Source of the DNA: Megalonaias nervosa
Lineage: Eukaryota > Mollusca > Bivalvia > Unionida > Unionidae
Reading direction: 5' to 3'
Length of the DNA stretch: 64,000 nucleotides
Assembly: GCA_016617855.1 (NCBI GenBank)
Contig: JAECUM010011090.1
Span: 1 to 64,000 of the forward strand
Position numbers and translations under genes: made by a program. The notes under the pieces were generated by a model. That model worked only from the letters and a program-made list of their open reading frames with translations. It was not told where the DNA came from and searched no databases. Below, piece by piece: positions 37,467 to 45,720 of this stretch; position 1 is the first letter of the stretch, and every line of letters begins with the position of its first letter.

Positions 37467-37792
37467 TTTATTTGAAGAATTGTTGTTTGTGAGTTAAGTA
37501 AAATATGATGTTATTATTAATTGTTAGTTGTTAGTTGTTTGTTGAATTTAAAAAAAAAATGTGTTTTGAAAAAATGTCTGTCGTTTGTTTTCAAAACATT
37601 TTATCATTATAAATGCTCTTTTACTTCTCTCTCTCTCTCTCTCTATCGATCACCATGACATTAGCTTTCATAGCGTTCCGACCCAACAAAAAAACCCAGT
37701 AAGGATGTTTTCTATCGCGTCCGAGTTTGAACCATACAAAACGAGGCAGTCTCCAGTATGACCATCAGTTGTTGACTCGTCAACCTACGAGG

Positions 37793-38166
37793 ATGCTTTC
37801 AAGACTAGCCAGGCTGAACGAAGCTTACGTGAATTTACATCGTGTCAGACAAAACCTAATATCGAAACCTGAAGAGATAGAGAATGTCAGGATGTTGATA
37901 GTGACCGAAGACTTGATAGAAGAACTCCTCAGAGAAGAAATCAAGAAAGAACAAGAAATGTGGAGAGAGAAGTACAGACTTCAGAAGCAGCAAGAGAGAA
38001 CAGCAACAACAACAGCAGCAGCAAGAACAACAGCAGCGGGAACCAGACAGAGGTTTTGTCGACTGCTGTGCAGACACGAAAGAGTTCTCCTTCTCTTTCC
38101 GACGAAGCAGACCGTATCCTGTGGGGAAAGCCTGCCGCCGGACGGGGAAGCAATCTTAGACGATAA
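37793..38166 (+). pseudogene. Broken copy of the 127-residue Gln-rich protein (P1)
   Basis: The first 66 codons match 42,634-43,017. A frameshift before the Gln-rich region turns the CAG/CAA run into Thr/Ala codons. The palindrome 'gttgactcgtcaac' lies at 37,770-37,783, just before the ATG, as in P2. The TATA box has decayed to 'catacaaaac'. Confidence 0.8.
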
Positions 38167-38196
38167 AAGATTGCCATCACTCCCCGTCAACACAAC

Positions 38197-38233
38197 AGCC
38201 CTTTTCAGGGCTACCGCAACACTCTAGAAAGGA
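38197..38233 (+). promoter_or_regulatory. Histone-type 3' stem-loop and downstream element (P1)
   Basis: AGCCCT-TTTC-AGGGCT (38197-38212) is followed by ACCGCA and, 11 bases on, CTAGAAAGGA (38224-38233). It lies about 30 bases after the stop of the Gln-rich gene relic, on its sense strand. Confidence 0.75.
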
Positions 38234-38652
38234 CATACTAATTAAATTGCAAAAAAAATTGTGTGTTTATGTTAAAAAATAGAAGTGTATATATAAACAC
38301 TCCGTTTCTCTGTCTTGTCCGATAGTATGTGTCTGTGTTTGTAAGTAGAAAAGTCAACTTGAGTGTTTCTTTTAAGTCCGCGCCTTCCATGTGATGGTAA
38401 TAGTGGTATGGTAAGTTTTGGTGTCAGGGAATGTTTACCTTCACGTCCGTGCTCCAGGGATATAATGCGGGGCGATCATCAGTCTGGCTACTTCGGGGTT
38501 GTAGTGGCATTATTCCTACAACACCGACCAATTAAAAAGCCTGACACTCAGGCATAAACTGGTCGCGAAAGCACTAGTTTGCATATGCGACTTTAATTCT
38601 TATTCAGTCAGTCAGTCTGGCTACCCATCGTTGACCTGTCAACAGTAACAAA

Positions 38653-38800
38653 ATGAATGATAGAATTGCTAAATTGCTTGAACTCCAAATGCACCTGGAG
38701 TATGCCAGACGCCTCCTGGACGAACTGGCCATGGAGGTTATAGAGGAAAGTGCCAGATTTGAAGAAGAAGAGGAGAGGAAAAAGAAGGAAGAGTTTCAAA
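38653..38800 (+). pseudogene. Truncated 5' part of the 175-residue gene (P1 right break)
   Basis: 'RIAKLLELQMHLEYARRLLD' is identical to the P2 gene at 41,703-42,230. Similarity ends abruptly after the Glu/Lys-rich run near 38,800, marking the right break of P1. The upstream 'gttgacctgtcaac' (38,631-38,644) is a slightly damaged copy of the leader palindrome. Confidence 0.8.
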
Positions 38801-38889
38801 AATATTCTCTAAAAGACACCACAAATTATATGTTTATTGCGTTGAAATGGATTTGAAAAGAAAAGAAATAAAGAATCTCGATGAATACA

Positions 38890-39700
38890 TTTTAGATTAT
38901 GACAACTGTGCAGGGACCACAATACTTAGCCTGAAGAGGATTTTTTGGTATGGGAAAGAGATCCAGAACTCTATCACCAGGCAGAAAACTCCTTTCCTTT
39001 GCGTTTTTATCATACCTTAATTTCATTTTTGACTGAGTAGAGTGCAGATTTGCTCTTGCAACCTCACAAGCCTTTGACAACTTATAAATTTGAAACATAA
39101 TCGAGAAGATTAAGTTCAGTGTTTTCATTAGAAAGAAGTTTCTCTTTCAACATCTTCAATGGTCCACGCACAGTGTGTCCAAAAACTAGTTCAAAGGGAC
39201 TAAATCCTAAAGATTCTTAAACTGATTCCCAAGCAGCAAACAATAGTAAATGAATGCCTTCATCCCAATCTTTACCCGTATCAAAACAATATGACCGAAT
39301 CATATCTGATGAAATCTTTCTAAAGCCCCTTGGCTCTCAGGGTGATAGGCAGAAGACTTGAATTGTTGAATGCCTAATTCATACATAACTTGCTGGAAAA
39401 TTCCAGACATAAAATTTGACCCTTGATCCGATTAGACAGATTCTGGAAGGCCAAATTGAGTAAAGAACTTTATCAAAGCTTTTACTATAGTTTTAGTTTT
39501 AATATTCCACAAAGGAATTGCCTCTGGGAGTCTTGTTGACGCACACATTATGGTCAACAAGTATTGGTTACCTGACTTGGTCTTAGGTAAGGGACCAACA
39601 CAGTCTACCATTATTCTGCTAAATGGATCGTCAAATGCAGGAATACGTTGCAGATGAGCCTTAGGTATCTTCTGATTGGGTTTTCCTATCATTTGCAAAG
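38890..39700 (-). pseudogene. Ty3/Gypsy integrase fragment
   Basis: On the minus strand the three catalytic regions of a retroviral-type integrase follow each other: 'IMVDCVGPLP' near 39,605, 'SDQGSNFM' near 39,415 and 'YHPESQGALERFH' near 39,340. Then come 'SPFELVFGHTVRGPLK' and the C-terminal 'LRYDKNAKERSFLPGD' near 39,000. In-frame stops and shifts are present. Protease, reverse transcriptase and LTRs are not seen. The fragment lies between the break of P1 and the left end of P2, which abuts it exactly where the upstream zinc-binding region would begin. Confidence 0.85.
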
Positions 39701-39702
39701 TA

Positions 39703-40033
39703 AGTAGTATAGTGGGTTACCGTAGCGTCAATGGGAATTAGCATTACAGACCCCCCCTGGGCCAGTATAGCGTCAAGAAAGTAGGTCAACACCCTGGGCC
39801 AGTATAGCGTCAAGAAAGTAGGTCAACACCCTGGGCCTGTATAGCGTCAATGGAAATTTTTGTAGAGCGGTGACTAGGAGACTGGGGGTTTGTAGAGCGA
39901 TAAGCGACAGGTGGCATGTTTCTTTTTTTTAGTAGAGGAAGGGTTTTATATATATATATATATATTCGTTTAGGGGAGACCAAATGAAAATTAAGATCTT
40001 TTCGAGGTATTGGAAGTGGCCCTGAAAAGGGCC
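39703..40033. repeat. P2 left terminal inverted repeat
   Basis: Matches the right end in inverse orientation at well over 90%, with a gap of about 28 bases near 39,905-39,935. Inside are two copies of a 36-bp unit ('gggccagtatagcgtcaaga' plus 'aagtaggtcaacaccct') and a third partial copy. A pair of 'tgtagagcg' motifs and a (TA)n run follow. The inner edge contains the histone-type stem-loop of the first gene. Confidence 0.93.
39995..40033 (-). promoter_or_regulatory. Histone-type 3' stem-loop and downstream element of the 194-residue gene
   Basis: On the minus strand GGCCCT-TTTC-AGGGCC (40033-40018) starts 14 bases after the stop codon. It is followed by ACTTCC and, 13 bases on, CGAAAAGATC. 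The stem, the UHUH loop and the purine-rich element match the metazoan histone mRNA 3' end. Confidence 0.85.
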
Positions 40034-40047
40034 TTTGTCTTCTTCTT

Positions 40048-40632
40048 CTATTGTCTCCACTTCTTCCACCATGTTCTCACTTTGGCAAAAATTCCTTTCT
40101 TCTTTTTCTTTTCTTCTTCGGGCATCCAGTCAGGATGTCCGAGAGCTCTGAATTTCTCTTGCACTTTCATCCAATTGTTGTTCAATTTCTCAAACTCTTC
40201 TTTCTTTTTTTGGTTTTCTTTGTCCTTTCTTTCTTTCTTCCACGTTTCCTTGATCTTCTTTACTTCTTCTTCCAGTACTTTTCTCATTAGGTCTTCGCCT
40301 TTCTTGATATTATCTAAGCCTTTTTTGACAAAAGGCCACTCCATTAAATGGAAGATGTCTTCCAAAAAACATTTCACTTGGATCACAGTATCCAGAACCT
40401 GCTTTAAGGTTCCCACTCTGAAGTATTTAGGATTGATGATTCCTCTCAACTTATCCGCTTCTTCTATTGTTATCATTTGCAAATGATAACTTGCTGCTTT
40501 CAAACTGTTCACCAAGTCTAGGCTACCTGGGAACTTCCATTCTTTGTCAAGTCTGTCCAGCACGTAGGCTCCATCCATGATCCACCACCAACTATCTGTT
40601 AACTTGTTAAATAATTCTATGCTGCCAGTCAT
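40048..40632 (-). CDS. Unknown 194-residue charged protein, leftmost gene of P2
   Basis: Starts with ATG (MTGSIELFNK). The N-terminal 100 residues look like a folded alpha-helical domain with several Trp (WWW near residue 15, MEWPF near 98). Residues 105-160 are an almost uninterrupted Lys/Glu-rich helix, probably a coiled coil. The tail is strongly basic with Trp (KVRTWWKKW). I recognise no family. The promoter has TATATAAAAG at 40673-40682. Instead of AATAAA, a histone-type stem-loop follows the stop. In P1 the gene has been lost with the right end. An accessory role, for example in timing or host interaction, is a guess. Confidence 0.8.
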   Translation of the reverse strand: MTGSIELFNKLTDSWWWIMDGAYVLDRLDKEWKFPGSLDLVNSLKAASYHLQMITIEEADKLRGIINPKYFRVGTLKQVLDTVIQVKCFLEDIFHLMEWPFVKKGLDNIKKGEDLMRKVLEEEVKKIKETWKKERKDKENQKKKEEFEKLNNNWMKVQEKFRALGHPDWMPEEEKKKKKGIFAKVRTWWKKWRQ

Positions 40633-40672
40633 TTTTTATTCTGTGTAGAATGGCGCGAATGACGAACGCTAT

Positions 40673-40682
40673 GCTTTTATAT
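40673..40682 (-). promoter_or_regulatory. TATA box of the 194-residue gene
   Basis: TATATAAAAG on the minus strand. About 22 bases after it stands an Inr-like 'gtcattc', and the ATG follows at 40632. The same spacing is seen at the two neighbouring genes. Confidence 0.7.
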
Positions 40683-40726
40683 ACTTCAAGCACGGACGTG
40701 AAGGAAAACATACCTTGCACTCACTT

Positions 40727-41460
40727 CACATATGATATACTATCCTCACCAACGAACGAGCAAGCATAAAACACACACTATACTATCCTCACCAACGAAC
40801 GAGCAAGCATAAAACACACACTATACTATCCTCACCAACGAACGAGCAAGCATAAAACACACACTATACTATCCTCACCAACGAACGAGCAAGCATAAAA
40901 CACACACATACTATCCTCACCAACGAACGAGCAAGCATAAAACACACACTATACTATCCTCACCAACGAACGAGCAAGCATAAAACACACACTATACTAT
41001 CCTCACCAACGAACGAGCAAGCATAAAACACACACTATACTATCCTCACCAACGAACGAGCAAGCATAAAACACACAATATACTATCCTCACTAACGAAC
41101 GAGCAAGCATAAAACACACCACCATACACAATCGGGATCATATTATATACTCACCAACGAACGAGCAAGCATAAAACACACACTATACTATCCTCACCAA
41201 CGAACGAGCAAGCATAAAACACACACTATACTATCCTCACCAACGAACGAGCAAGCATAAAACACACACTATACTATCCTCACCAACGAACGAGCAAGCA
41301 TAAAACACACACTATACTATCCTCACCAACGAACGAGCAAGCATAAAACACACATATACTATCCTCACCAACGAACGAGCAAGCATAAAACACACACTAT
41401 ACTATCCTCACCAACGAACGAGCAAGCATAAAACACACAATATACTATCACACCAACGAA
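40727..41460. repeat. 43-bp tandem repeat inside P2, about 17 copies
   Basis: The unit is 'ctatactatcctcaccaacg' plus 'aacgagcaagcataaaacacaca'. Most copies are identical or differ at one base. A rearranged unit with 'caccatacacaatcgggatc' sits at about 41,118-41,140. It lies between the TATA box of the 194-residue gene and the 3' end of the next gene, and no frame runs through it. Confidence 0.95.
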
Positions 41461-41513
41461 GGAAGAGAAGAAAAACACACCCCCATATACTATTCACACC
41501 AACGAACGCGCAT

Positions 41514-41515
<2 letters not shown>

Positions 41516-41571
<56 letters not shown>
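41516..41571. repeat. (AC)n microsatellite
   Basis: About 28 dinucleotides directly following the 43-bp array. It may have grown from the 'aaacacacac' part of the unit. Confidence 0.95.
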
Positions 41572-41637
41572 CAGTAAAGAGTGAGTGTTTATAGTCACAC
41601 TACACTACATTCACACGAATTGGCAAATTGAATAAGT

Positions 41638-41675
41638 TCTCTTTTCTAGAGATCTGGTTAGCCCTGAGAAGGGCT
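41638..41675 (-). promoter_or_regulatory. Histone-type 3' stem-loop and downstream element of the 175-residue gene
   Basis: On the minus strand AGCCCT-TCTC-AGGGCT (41675-41660) is followed by AACCAG and, 10-11 bases on, CTAGAAAAGAGA. The only loop change, T to C, falls at a position that is variable (H) in the histone consensus UHUH. It begins 27 bases after the stop. Confidence 0.83.
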
Positions 41676-41702
41676 GTTTTTTTAAACTTCAGATGCACCT
41701 GG

Positions 41703-42230
41703 CTAATGGTGACATCTCCCAGGGCGGGCACCACACACGCATCGCCGGCTCCAATCCTGCTCCCAATTGATGCGTGTGGTTGGGAGCGCAGAGGGAGGTT
41801 GATTTGCTTCACTATCCCACTCCTCAGTTTGAGGGATAGTGAATACTTGTTCCCTTCTTCTTCTATTTATCACCCTGGGATGCTGACGTCGAGGCTCCCA
41901 CTCTTGCCTCTGCCTTTCCAATTCCTCCTCCCAATTTTCAATTTGAGGGACAGCAGCTCTCGGTCGTTGTGGTACTGGTAGTGGCTGCGGTGTTGGTAGT
42001 GGTTGTGTAGGCGTCCTCACCTCAGGTTTGACCTCACACTGAGGTCTCAGCATGAGGTGAGGTAGTATCCCTCTCTTCATTTCCTTCTCCTCTTCTTTCT
42101 TTCTCTTCTTCTCTTCTTCTTCTATCCTTGCTTCCTCCGCTACAGCCTCCATAGCCAGTTCGTCTAGCAGACGTCTGGCATACTCCAGGTGCATCTGAAG
42201 TTCCAGTAATTTTGCAATTCTGTTACTCAT
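41703..42230 (-). CDS. Unknown 175-residue protein with coiled-coil start
   Basis: I chose the ATG at 42230 (MSNRIAKLLELQ) because TATA and leader signals lie upstream of it, and because P1 keeps the same start. Residues 3-50 form a heptad-like helix that turns into a Glu/Lys-rich stretch. The middle is rich in Pro/Gln (about 75-95). The C-terminus has many Trp and Arg and a Cys/His cluster (CVCGARPGRCHH) that could bind a metal. No known family. The 5' part is the last piece of P1 before its break. Confidence 0.8.
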   Translation of the reverse strand: MSNRIAKLLELQMHLEYARRLLDELAMEAVAEEARIEEEEKKRKKEEEKEMKRGILPHLMLRPQCEVKPEVRTPTQPLPTPQPLPVPQRPRAAVPQIENWEEELERQRQEWEPRRQHPRVINRRRREQVFTIPQTEEWDSEANQPPSALPTTRINWEQDWSRRCVCGARPGRCHH

Positions 42231-42237
42231 TTTCAAT

Positions 42238-42289
42238 GTTGACGAGTCAACGATGGATAGCCAGACTGACGATCGCACCAATTTATATA
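42238..42289 (-). promoter_or_regulatory. Promoter and leader of the 175-residue gene
   Basis: TATATAAAT (42289-42281) is followed at about 22 bases by the Inr-like 'gtcagtctgg', and then by the perfect palindrome GTTGACTCGTCAAC (42251-42238) just before the ATG. The same set occurs at the neighbouring Gln-rich gene and in P1. Confidence 0.7.
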
Positions 42290-42560
42290 CTTGAAGCACG
42301 GACGTGAAAGTAAACATTCCCTAGCACTCAAATTTACCATCACACGCGGACTTAAAAGAAGCACTCACGTTTACTTTTTACTTACAAACACAGACAGACA
42401 CAATTGGACAAGACAGAGAAACGAAGTGCTTATAGGCACACTTCTATTTTTTTGTAAACATACAAACACACGAATATTTTGTTTTACTGACAAAAGAAAC
42501 GAAGTGCTTATAGACACACTTCTATTTTCTAATGACAAATTTTGGCAAATTGAATGAGTA
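42290..42560. other. Spacer between two P2 accessory genes
   Basis: Contains a duplicated segment of about 35 bases ('aaacgaagtgcttatag.cac' at about 42,419 and 42,497) and no gene. Confidence 0.6.
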
Positions 42561-42598
42561 TGTCTTTTCGAGAGTATTGGGTAGCCCTGAAAAGGGCT
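42561..42598 (-). promoter_or_regulatory. Histone-type 3' stem-loop and downstream element of the Gln-rich gene
   Basis: On the minus strand AGCCCT-TTTC-AGGGCT (42598-42583) is followed by ACCCA, the usual histone flank, and 12 bases on by CGAAAAGACA. It begins 35 bases after the stop. Confidence 0.86.
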
Positions 42599-42633
42599 GT
42601 TTTTTTTGTTCACGGAAGTAATGGCAATCTTTT

Positions 42634-42759
42634 TTACTGTCTAAGATTGCGTCCCCGTCTGGCAGTAGGCTTTCCTATTGGATACGGTCTGCTTCTGCGA
42701 AAAGAGAAAGAGAATTCTTTGGTGTCTACTCGACAGTCCACAAAACCTCTGTCTGGTTC

Positions 42760-42795
<36 letters not shown>

Positions 42796-43017
42796 TTGTT
42801 GTTCTTCTCTCTGCTTCTTCTGAAGTCTGTATTTCTCAGTCCATTCTTCTTGTTCTTTTTTAATTTCCTCTCTAAACATCTCTTCTATCAGACCTTGGAC
42901 TGTGGAGAGCATTCTAACATTCTCTATTTCTTCAGGCTTCGGTATCAGGTTTAGCCTGACACGATGCAAATTGACATAAGCTTCGTTCAGCTGGGCTAGT
43001 CTGGAAGGCATCTTCAT
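42634..43017 (-). CDS. Unknown 127-residue protein with polyglutamine run
   Basis: The ATG at 43017 is the first after the TATA/leader signals. A longer frame upstream would include the TATA box itself. Residues 1-60 are helical and charged. Then comes a run of about 16 Gln encoded mainly by CAG, then an Arg-rich tail (FSFSFRRSRPYP). No family recognised. P1 carries a frameshifted version in which the run is shorter and mixed. The CAG tract may be unstable. Confidence 0.78.
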
Positions 43018-43019
43018 AG

Positions 43020-43070
43020 GTTGACGAGTCAACAGTGAATGGTCAGACTGGAGACCCACCCGCTTTATAT
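43020..43070 (-). promoter_or_regulatory. Promoter and leader of the Gln-rich gene
   Basis: ATATAAAG (43070-43063), then Inr-like 'ccagtctgacc' at about 22 bases, then the palindrome GTTGACTCGTCAAC (43033-43020) directly before the start codon. Confidence 0.7.
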
Positions 43071-43234
43071 GGTTCAAACGCGGACGCGATAGAAAACATC
43101 CCTACTCGGTTTTAGTGTCGGAACGCTATGATAGCGAATGTCATGATGAGGGATAGAAAGAAGTCAAAGAGCATATATTCACAGTGTTTTTTGAAAACAA
43201 ACGACAGACACATTTTTTTCAAAACACAACATTT

Positions 43235-43240
43235 TTTATT
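43235..43240 (-). terminator. Polyadenylation signal of the late gene block
   Basis: AATAAA on the minus strand, 54 bases after the protease stop. It is the only clear polyadenylation signal after the eight closely packed genes 49,304-43,294. No histone-type stem-loop is present here. Confidence 0.65.
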
Positions 43241-43293
43241 CAAGTAACAAGTAACAAGTCATAACTCACAAGTAACAAGTAACATCAAACAAA

Positions 43294-43851
43294 TTATTTT
43301 TGACAAGGTTGACAACGTTGTGAAATCATGTGAGATTTCCATTGATGGAAGTCATGAGGCCATTGATGTACACTACGTTTCCTAGCTAAAGACAAAAGAT
43401 AACTATAATGGTCACAAAACCATCGATCTATTTTCTCATCGTTTCTAGAAGAGTGACGATCAAAATAAGTCACTAAATGTTCTAAAGGATATCCAAGACT
43501 GCGTTGATGAAGAAAATATACACAATATTGTCCACACACCATGGAATCTGTGCCTTGTAATTTCACATTATTGTATCGTGTCGTCTGGGCATTTCTTCTC
43601 ATAAAGTCAATGATATCGTCTTCCAAAGGGGGTAATCCATACGAATCAAAATATTCCACACAATTCTCTTGAGGGAAGTAGACGGCAACCCAGTGAGTGC
43701 CTGGAAGATGACTTTCGTCCGTGTTGATGACATAAGCTTGATGGTCTTGAGGTTTGCGATGAGGTAGTTCATCTTTAGCGCACACGACAGGATTCCAAGA
43801 AGCAGTATACGAACTATTGTTCAAAAGGTAATAAAGTTCCCAGGTATCCAT
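43294..43851 (-). CDS. Adenain-like cysteine protease (Ulp1/C5 fold)
   Basis: 185 residues from the ATG at 43851 (MDTWELYYLL). The upstream codons of the longer frame begin with GTG and lie in an A-rich leader. Catalytic elements follow the adenovirus protease order: His53 in 'GTHWVAVYF', an acidic residue in 'VEYFDSYG' (66-72), Gln99, and Cys106 in 'DSMVCGQYC'. In adenovirus and Polintons this enzyme cleaves capsid precursors during maturation. It is the last gene of the late block, 26 bases after its neighbour, and is followed by AATAAA. The C-terminus is Cys/His-rich. The match is strong and no key residue is missing. Confidence 0.93.
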   Translation of the reverse strand: MDTWELYYLLNNSSYTASWNPVVCAKDELPHRKPQDHQAYVINTDESHLPGTHWVAVYFPQENCVEYFDSYGLPPLEDDIIDFMRRNAQTTRYNNVKLQGTDSMVCGQYCVYFLHQRSLGYPLEHLVTYFDRHSSRNDEKIDRWFCDHYSYLLSLARKRSVHQWPHDFHQWKSHMISQRCQPCQK

Positions 43852-43877
43852 GTTCTGTTGTGTTGTTTTTGTTTTTT

Positions 43878-44384
43878 TCACAGGTAATGATAAGTCATCA
43901 ATTCAATTCTGACTTTTTGTTTGAAACGATCTGTCAAGTATCCGTTTCTTTGCCTTGTCTCCGCACTCTGGGCTAAGAGAGCTTCGATGCGATAGATCTC
44001 TAGAGTAGTCAGTGGAGGACAGGAATGATCACGCAAGCCTTTATACCACTCATGCAACACGGTTTCTTCTGAGATGAGACTCCAAGCGTCGTCCAGATAC
44101 TCGTCCAATTTTTCTTCTTGACTCATCATCATACATTTATCGTGTTGAATTTGACTGGGATGATCGTTTTGACATCCGTAACAATATTTCTTGGACAATT
44201 CCGTAATGGTATTCGCTAGGTGTTTAGCAAAACAGGACACTAAATGTTGTTCTTGTTCTGGCCATCTGGACTTGACGACTACCTCGTCCTCTTTGACTTC
44301 GTCTGGGGGTTCTGTTTTCACGCTATCCTCCCATTCCATGTCCAAAGATTCTCCACTGTTTAAAGAGGGATAGGAGTCTTCCAT
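43878..44384 (-). CDS. Conserved Polinton protein with CxGC...DHPSQ...HxxC motif
   Basis: 168 residues. The acidic N-terminus (about 1-35) is followed by a helical domain with 'CYGCQNDHPSQIQHDKC' near residues 67-83, probably a metal site. I have seen this combination in proteins of other Polintons and adintoviruses, but know no function. It lies five bases after the capsid gene and 26 before the protease, so it is expressed with the virion genes. P1 has a nearly intact copy. Confidence 0.8.
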   Translation of the reverse strand: MEDSYPSLNSGESLDMEWEDSVKTEPPDEVKEDEVVVKSRWPEQEQHLVSCFAKHLANTITELSKKYCYGCQNDHPSQIQHDKCMMMSQEEKLDEYLDDAWSLISEETVLHEWYKGLRDHSCPPLTTLEIYRIEALLAQSAETRQRNGYLTDRFKQKVRIELMTYHYL

Positions 44385-44389
44385 TGTGT

Positions 44390-45709
44390 CTAATAGTCTA
44401 GAATGACTTCTCTCAAACTGTTGATTTCTATGGTATTATCGAATTCAGCATACAGGATGACGTTGACCGTCTCAGTGAGAGCTTCTGCAAACTGAAGTTC
44501 CACACGCAGTTGACCGGATTTTATAGGGTGGAAATGTCCCTCGTCGCTGCCTTGGTCTGGAGTGAAATCAAAGGCCCACAAAGTGTAACCTCCGACATAA
44601 TCTTCGTACGAAATACCGTGACTGGTGTTGGTTCCTAGTTGCCCCGTAGCTTCGTACAGGGACAAGTACGATCTCAAGTAATTCTTCTGGGCAAAGTTAG
44701 GTTCGAAGGGTCTGGTACACAAAGTCTTGCCATCGCGACTGACTTCAATTTTGGACACTCTGTAGTGCTTAAACTGGAAAGGATTTTGATCGTGGGCTCC
44801 GTTGAAGGCTGCATTACTGACGATACCAACGATTAAACGTTTGGGTAACTGTCCTTGGAACAGATGATCTTCGATCTTGGATCGGAGTCCAGTAGCAATG
44901 GTGAATGTTTTCACTTCGACACGTCGTATCGGATATTTGGCGGTCGATCTGCTCAATGTTTGACTGATGTCGTTTCCCGCTTTAGGTAACACTTCTACAC
45001 GTCGCACGTAAAGTCTGGCTTCTTGGATGATGGTTTTGTACTCGTTGGCTTGAGCCATCAAATGGAAAGCGACACTGCTGCGATTGAGTCTCAGGCGAAT
45101 ATCCACTCCGTTCAGCAAATACTTCTCTTGCAACCACATGTCCAAATGCAAACGATCCATCAGTTCTAAACTACGACCTTGCAGGATTTTCCTTCGACGA
45201 TCGTTAAAACCCACATTGTGAGGATCGTCATCGGCTGTCAGGGCTCTGTCGTTAAACGTGTTCTCACCTGCAGTGTCAGGTTTCCATACCACGCAAGCAT
45301 CCAGATGAGTGTTCTTGACCTCTTTTCCGTACGTCAAGAGATTTTCTAGGTACGCTCGGTAAGGGTAAGTATCCGTGCTACTGCTGATCAGTTTGTTATT
45401 CAAGTACAAATCCACTTCGCTGAACAAGGAATGCATGAAATTGTTGACGGGAGCTACTGCGGCATCGGCTCCCGGATTGGTGTTGTCGGTTTTGATCACT
45501 TTCAGCTTTAGATACAAGTAACTATTATTCAGATCGATGTAATCTTCGGGCTGTCCTTTGATTTCAAACTCGATGGGAGCGGAATCCACCAAAGAGGAGA
45601 CGGGATGAAATTCCACCCATTGGGATTCTTGCATCGTCATCATGGTGGGTGGCATGGCAAACAGATCCAGTTCCGACTTGGAACAAGCACAAGACTCTCG
45701 GTGCATCAT
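44390..45709 (-). CDS. Major capsid protein (double jelly-roll, hexon-like)
   Basis: 439 residues. The conserved start 'SELDLFAMPPTMMTMQESQW', the 'PIEFEIKGQPEDYIDLNNSY' strand and the central 'SLFSEVDLYLNNKLI' are typical of Polinton/adintovirus major capsid proteins, which form pseudo-hexameric trimers. 'YRSYLSLYEATG' and 'GYTLWAFDFTPDQ' in the second half match the family too. The gene follows the pVI-like gene after 11 bases. No introns or gaps. With the penton-type protein, ATPase and protease it makes a complete morphogenesis set. Confidence 0.95.
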   Translation of the reverse strand: MMHRESCACSKSELDLFAMPPTMMTMQESQWVEFHPVSSLVDSAPIEFEIKGQPEDYIDLNNSYLYLKLKVIKTDNTNPGADAAVAPVNNFMHSLFSEVDLYLNNKLISSSTDTYPYRAYLENLLTYGKEVKNTHLDACVVWKPDTAGENTFNDRALTADDDPHNVGFNDRRRKILQGRSLELMDRLHLDMWLQEKYLLNGVDIRLRLNRSSVAFHLMAQANEYKTIIQEARLYVRRVEVLPKAGNDISQTLSRSTAKYPIRRVEVKTFTIATGLRSKIEDHLFQGQLPKRLIVGIVSNAAFNGAHDQNPFQFKHYRVSKIEVSRDGKTLCTRPFEPNFAQKNYLRSYLSLYEATGQLGTNTSHGISYEDYVGGYTLWAFDFTPDQGSDEGHFHPIKSGQLRVELQFAEALTETVNVILYAEFDNTIEINSLREVILDY

Positions 45710-45720
45710 TTTCCTTTTTT

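Larger units (their letters stand above)
27590..38800 (+). mobile_element. P1: degenerate, internally deleted Polinton (Maverick)
   Basis: The gene order on the plus strand repeats that of the intact element at 39,703-60,852 read on the minus strand. It runs from the divergent 84-residue gene through capsid and protease to the 5' part of the 175-residue gene, with most proteins still about 70-85% alike by eye. About 8 kb is missing at a single junction near 29,160, corresponding to about 51,260-59,240 of the intact copy. Left terminal-repeat remnants lie at 27,590-27,895. The right end, including two expected genes and the right terminal repeat, is absent beyond about 38,800. Almost every gene is broken, so the copy is dead. 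Confidence 0.88.

Noticed and set aside
40727..41460. CRISPR-like array
   Set aside because: Units are contiguous without unique spacers and lie inside a transposon of an animal genome. It is an ordinary tandem repeat.
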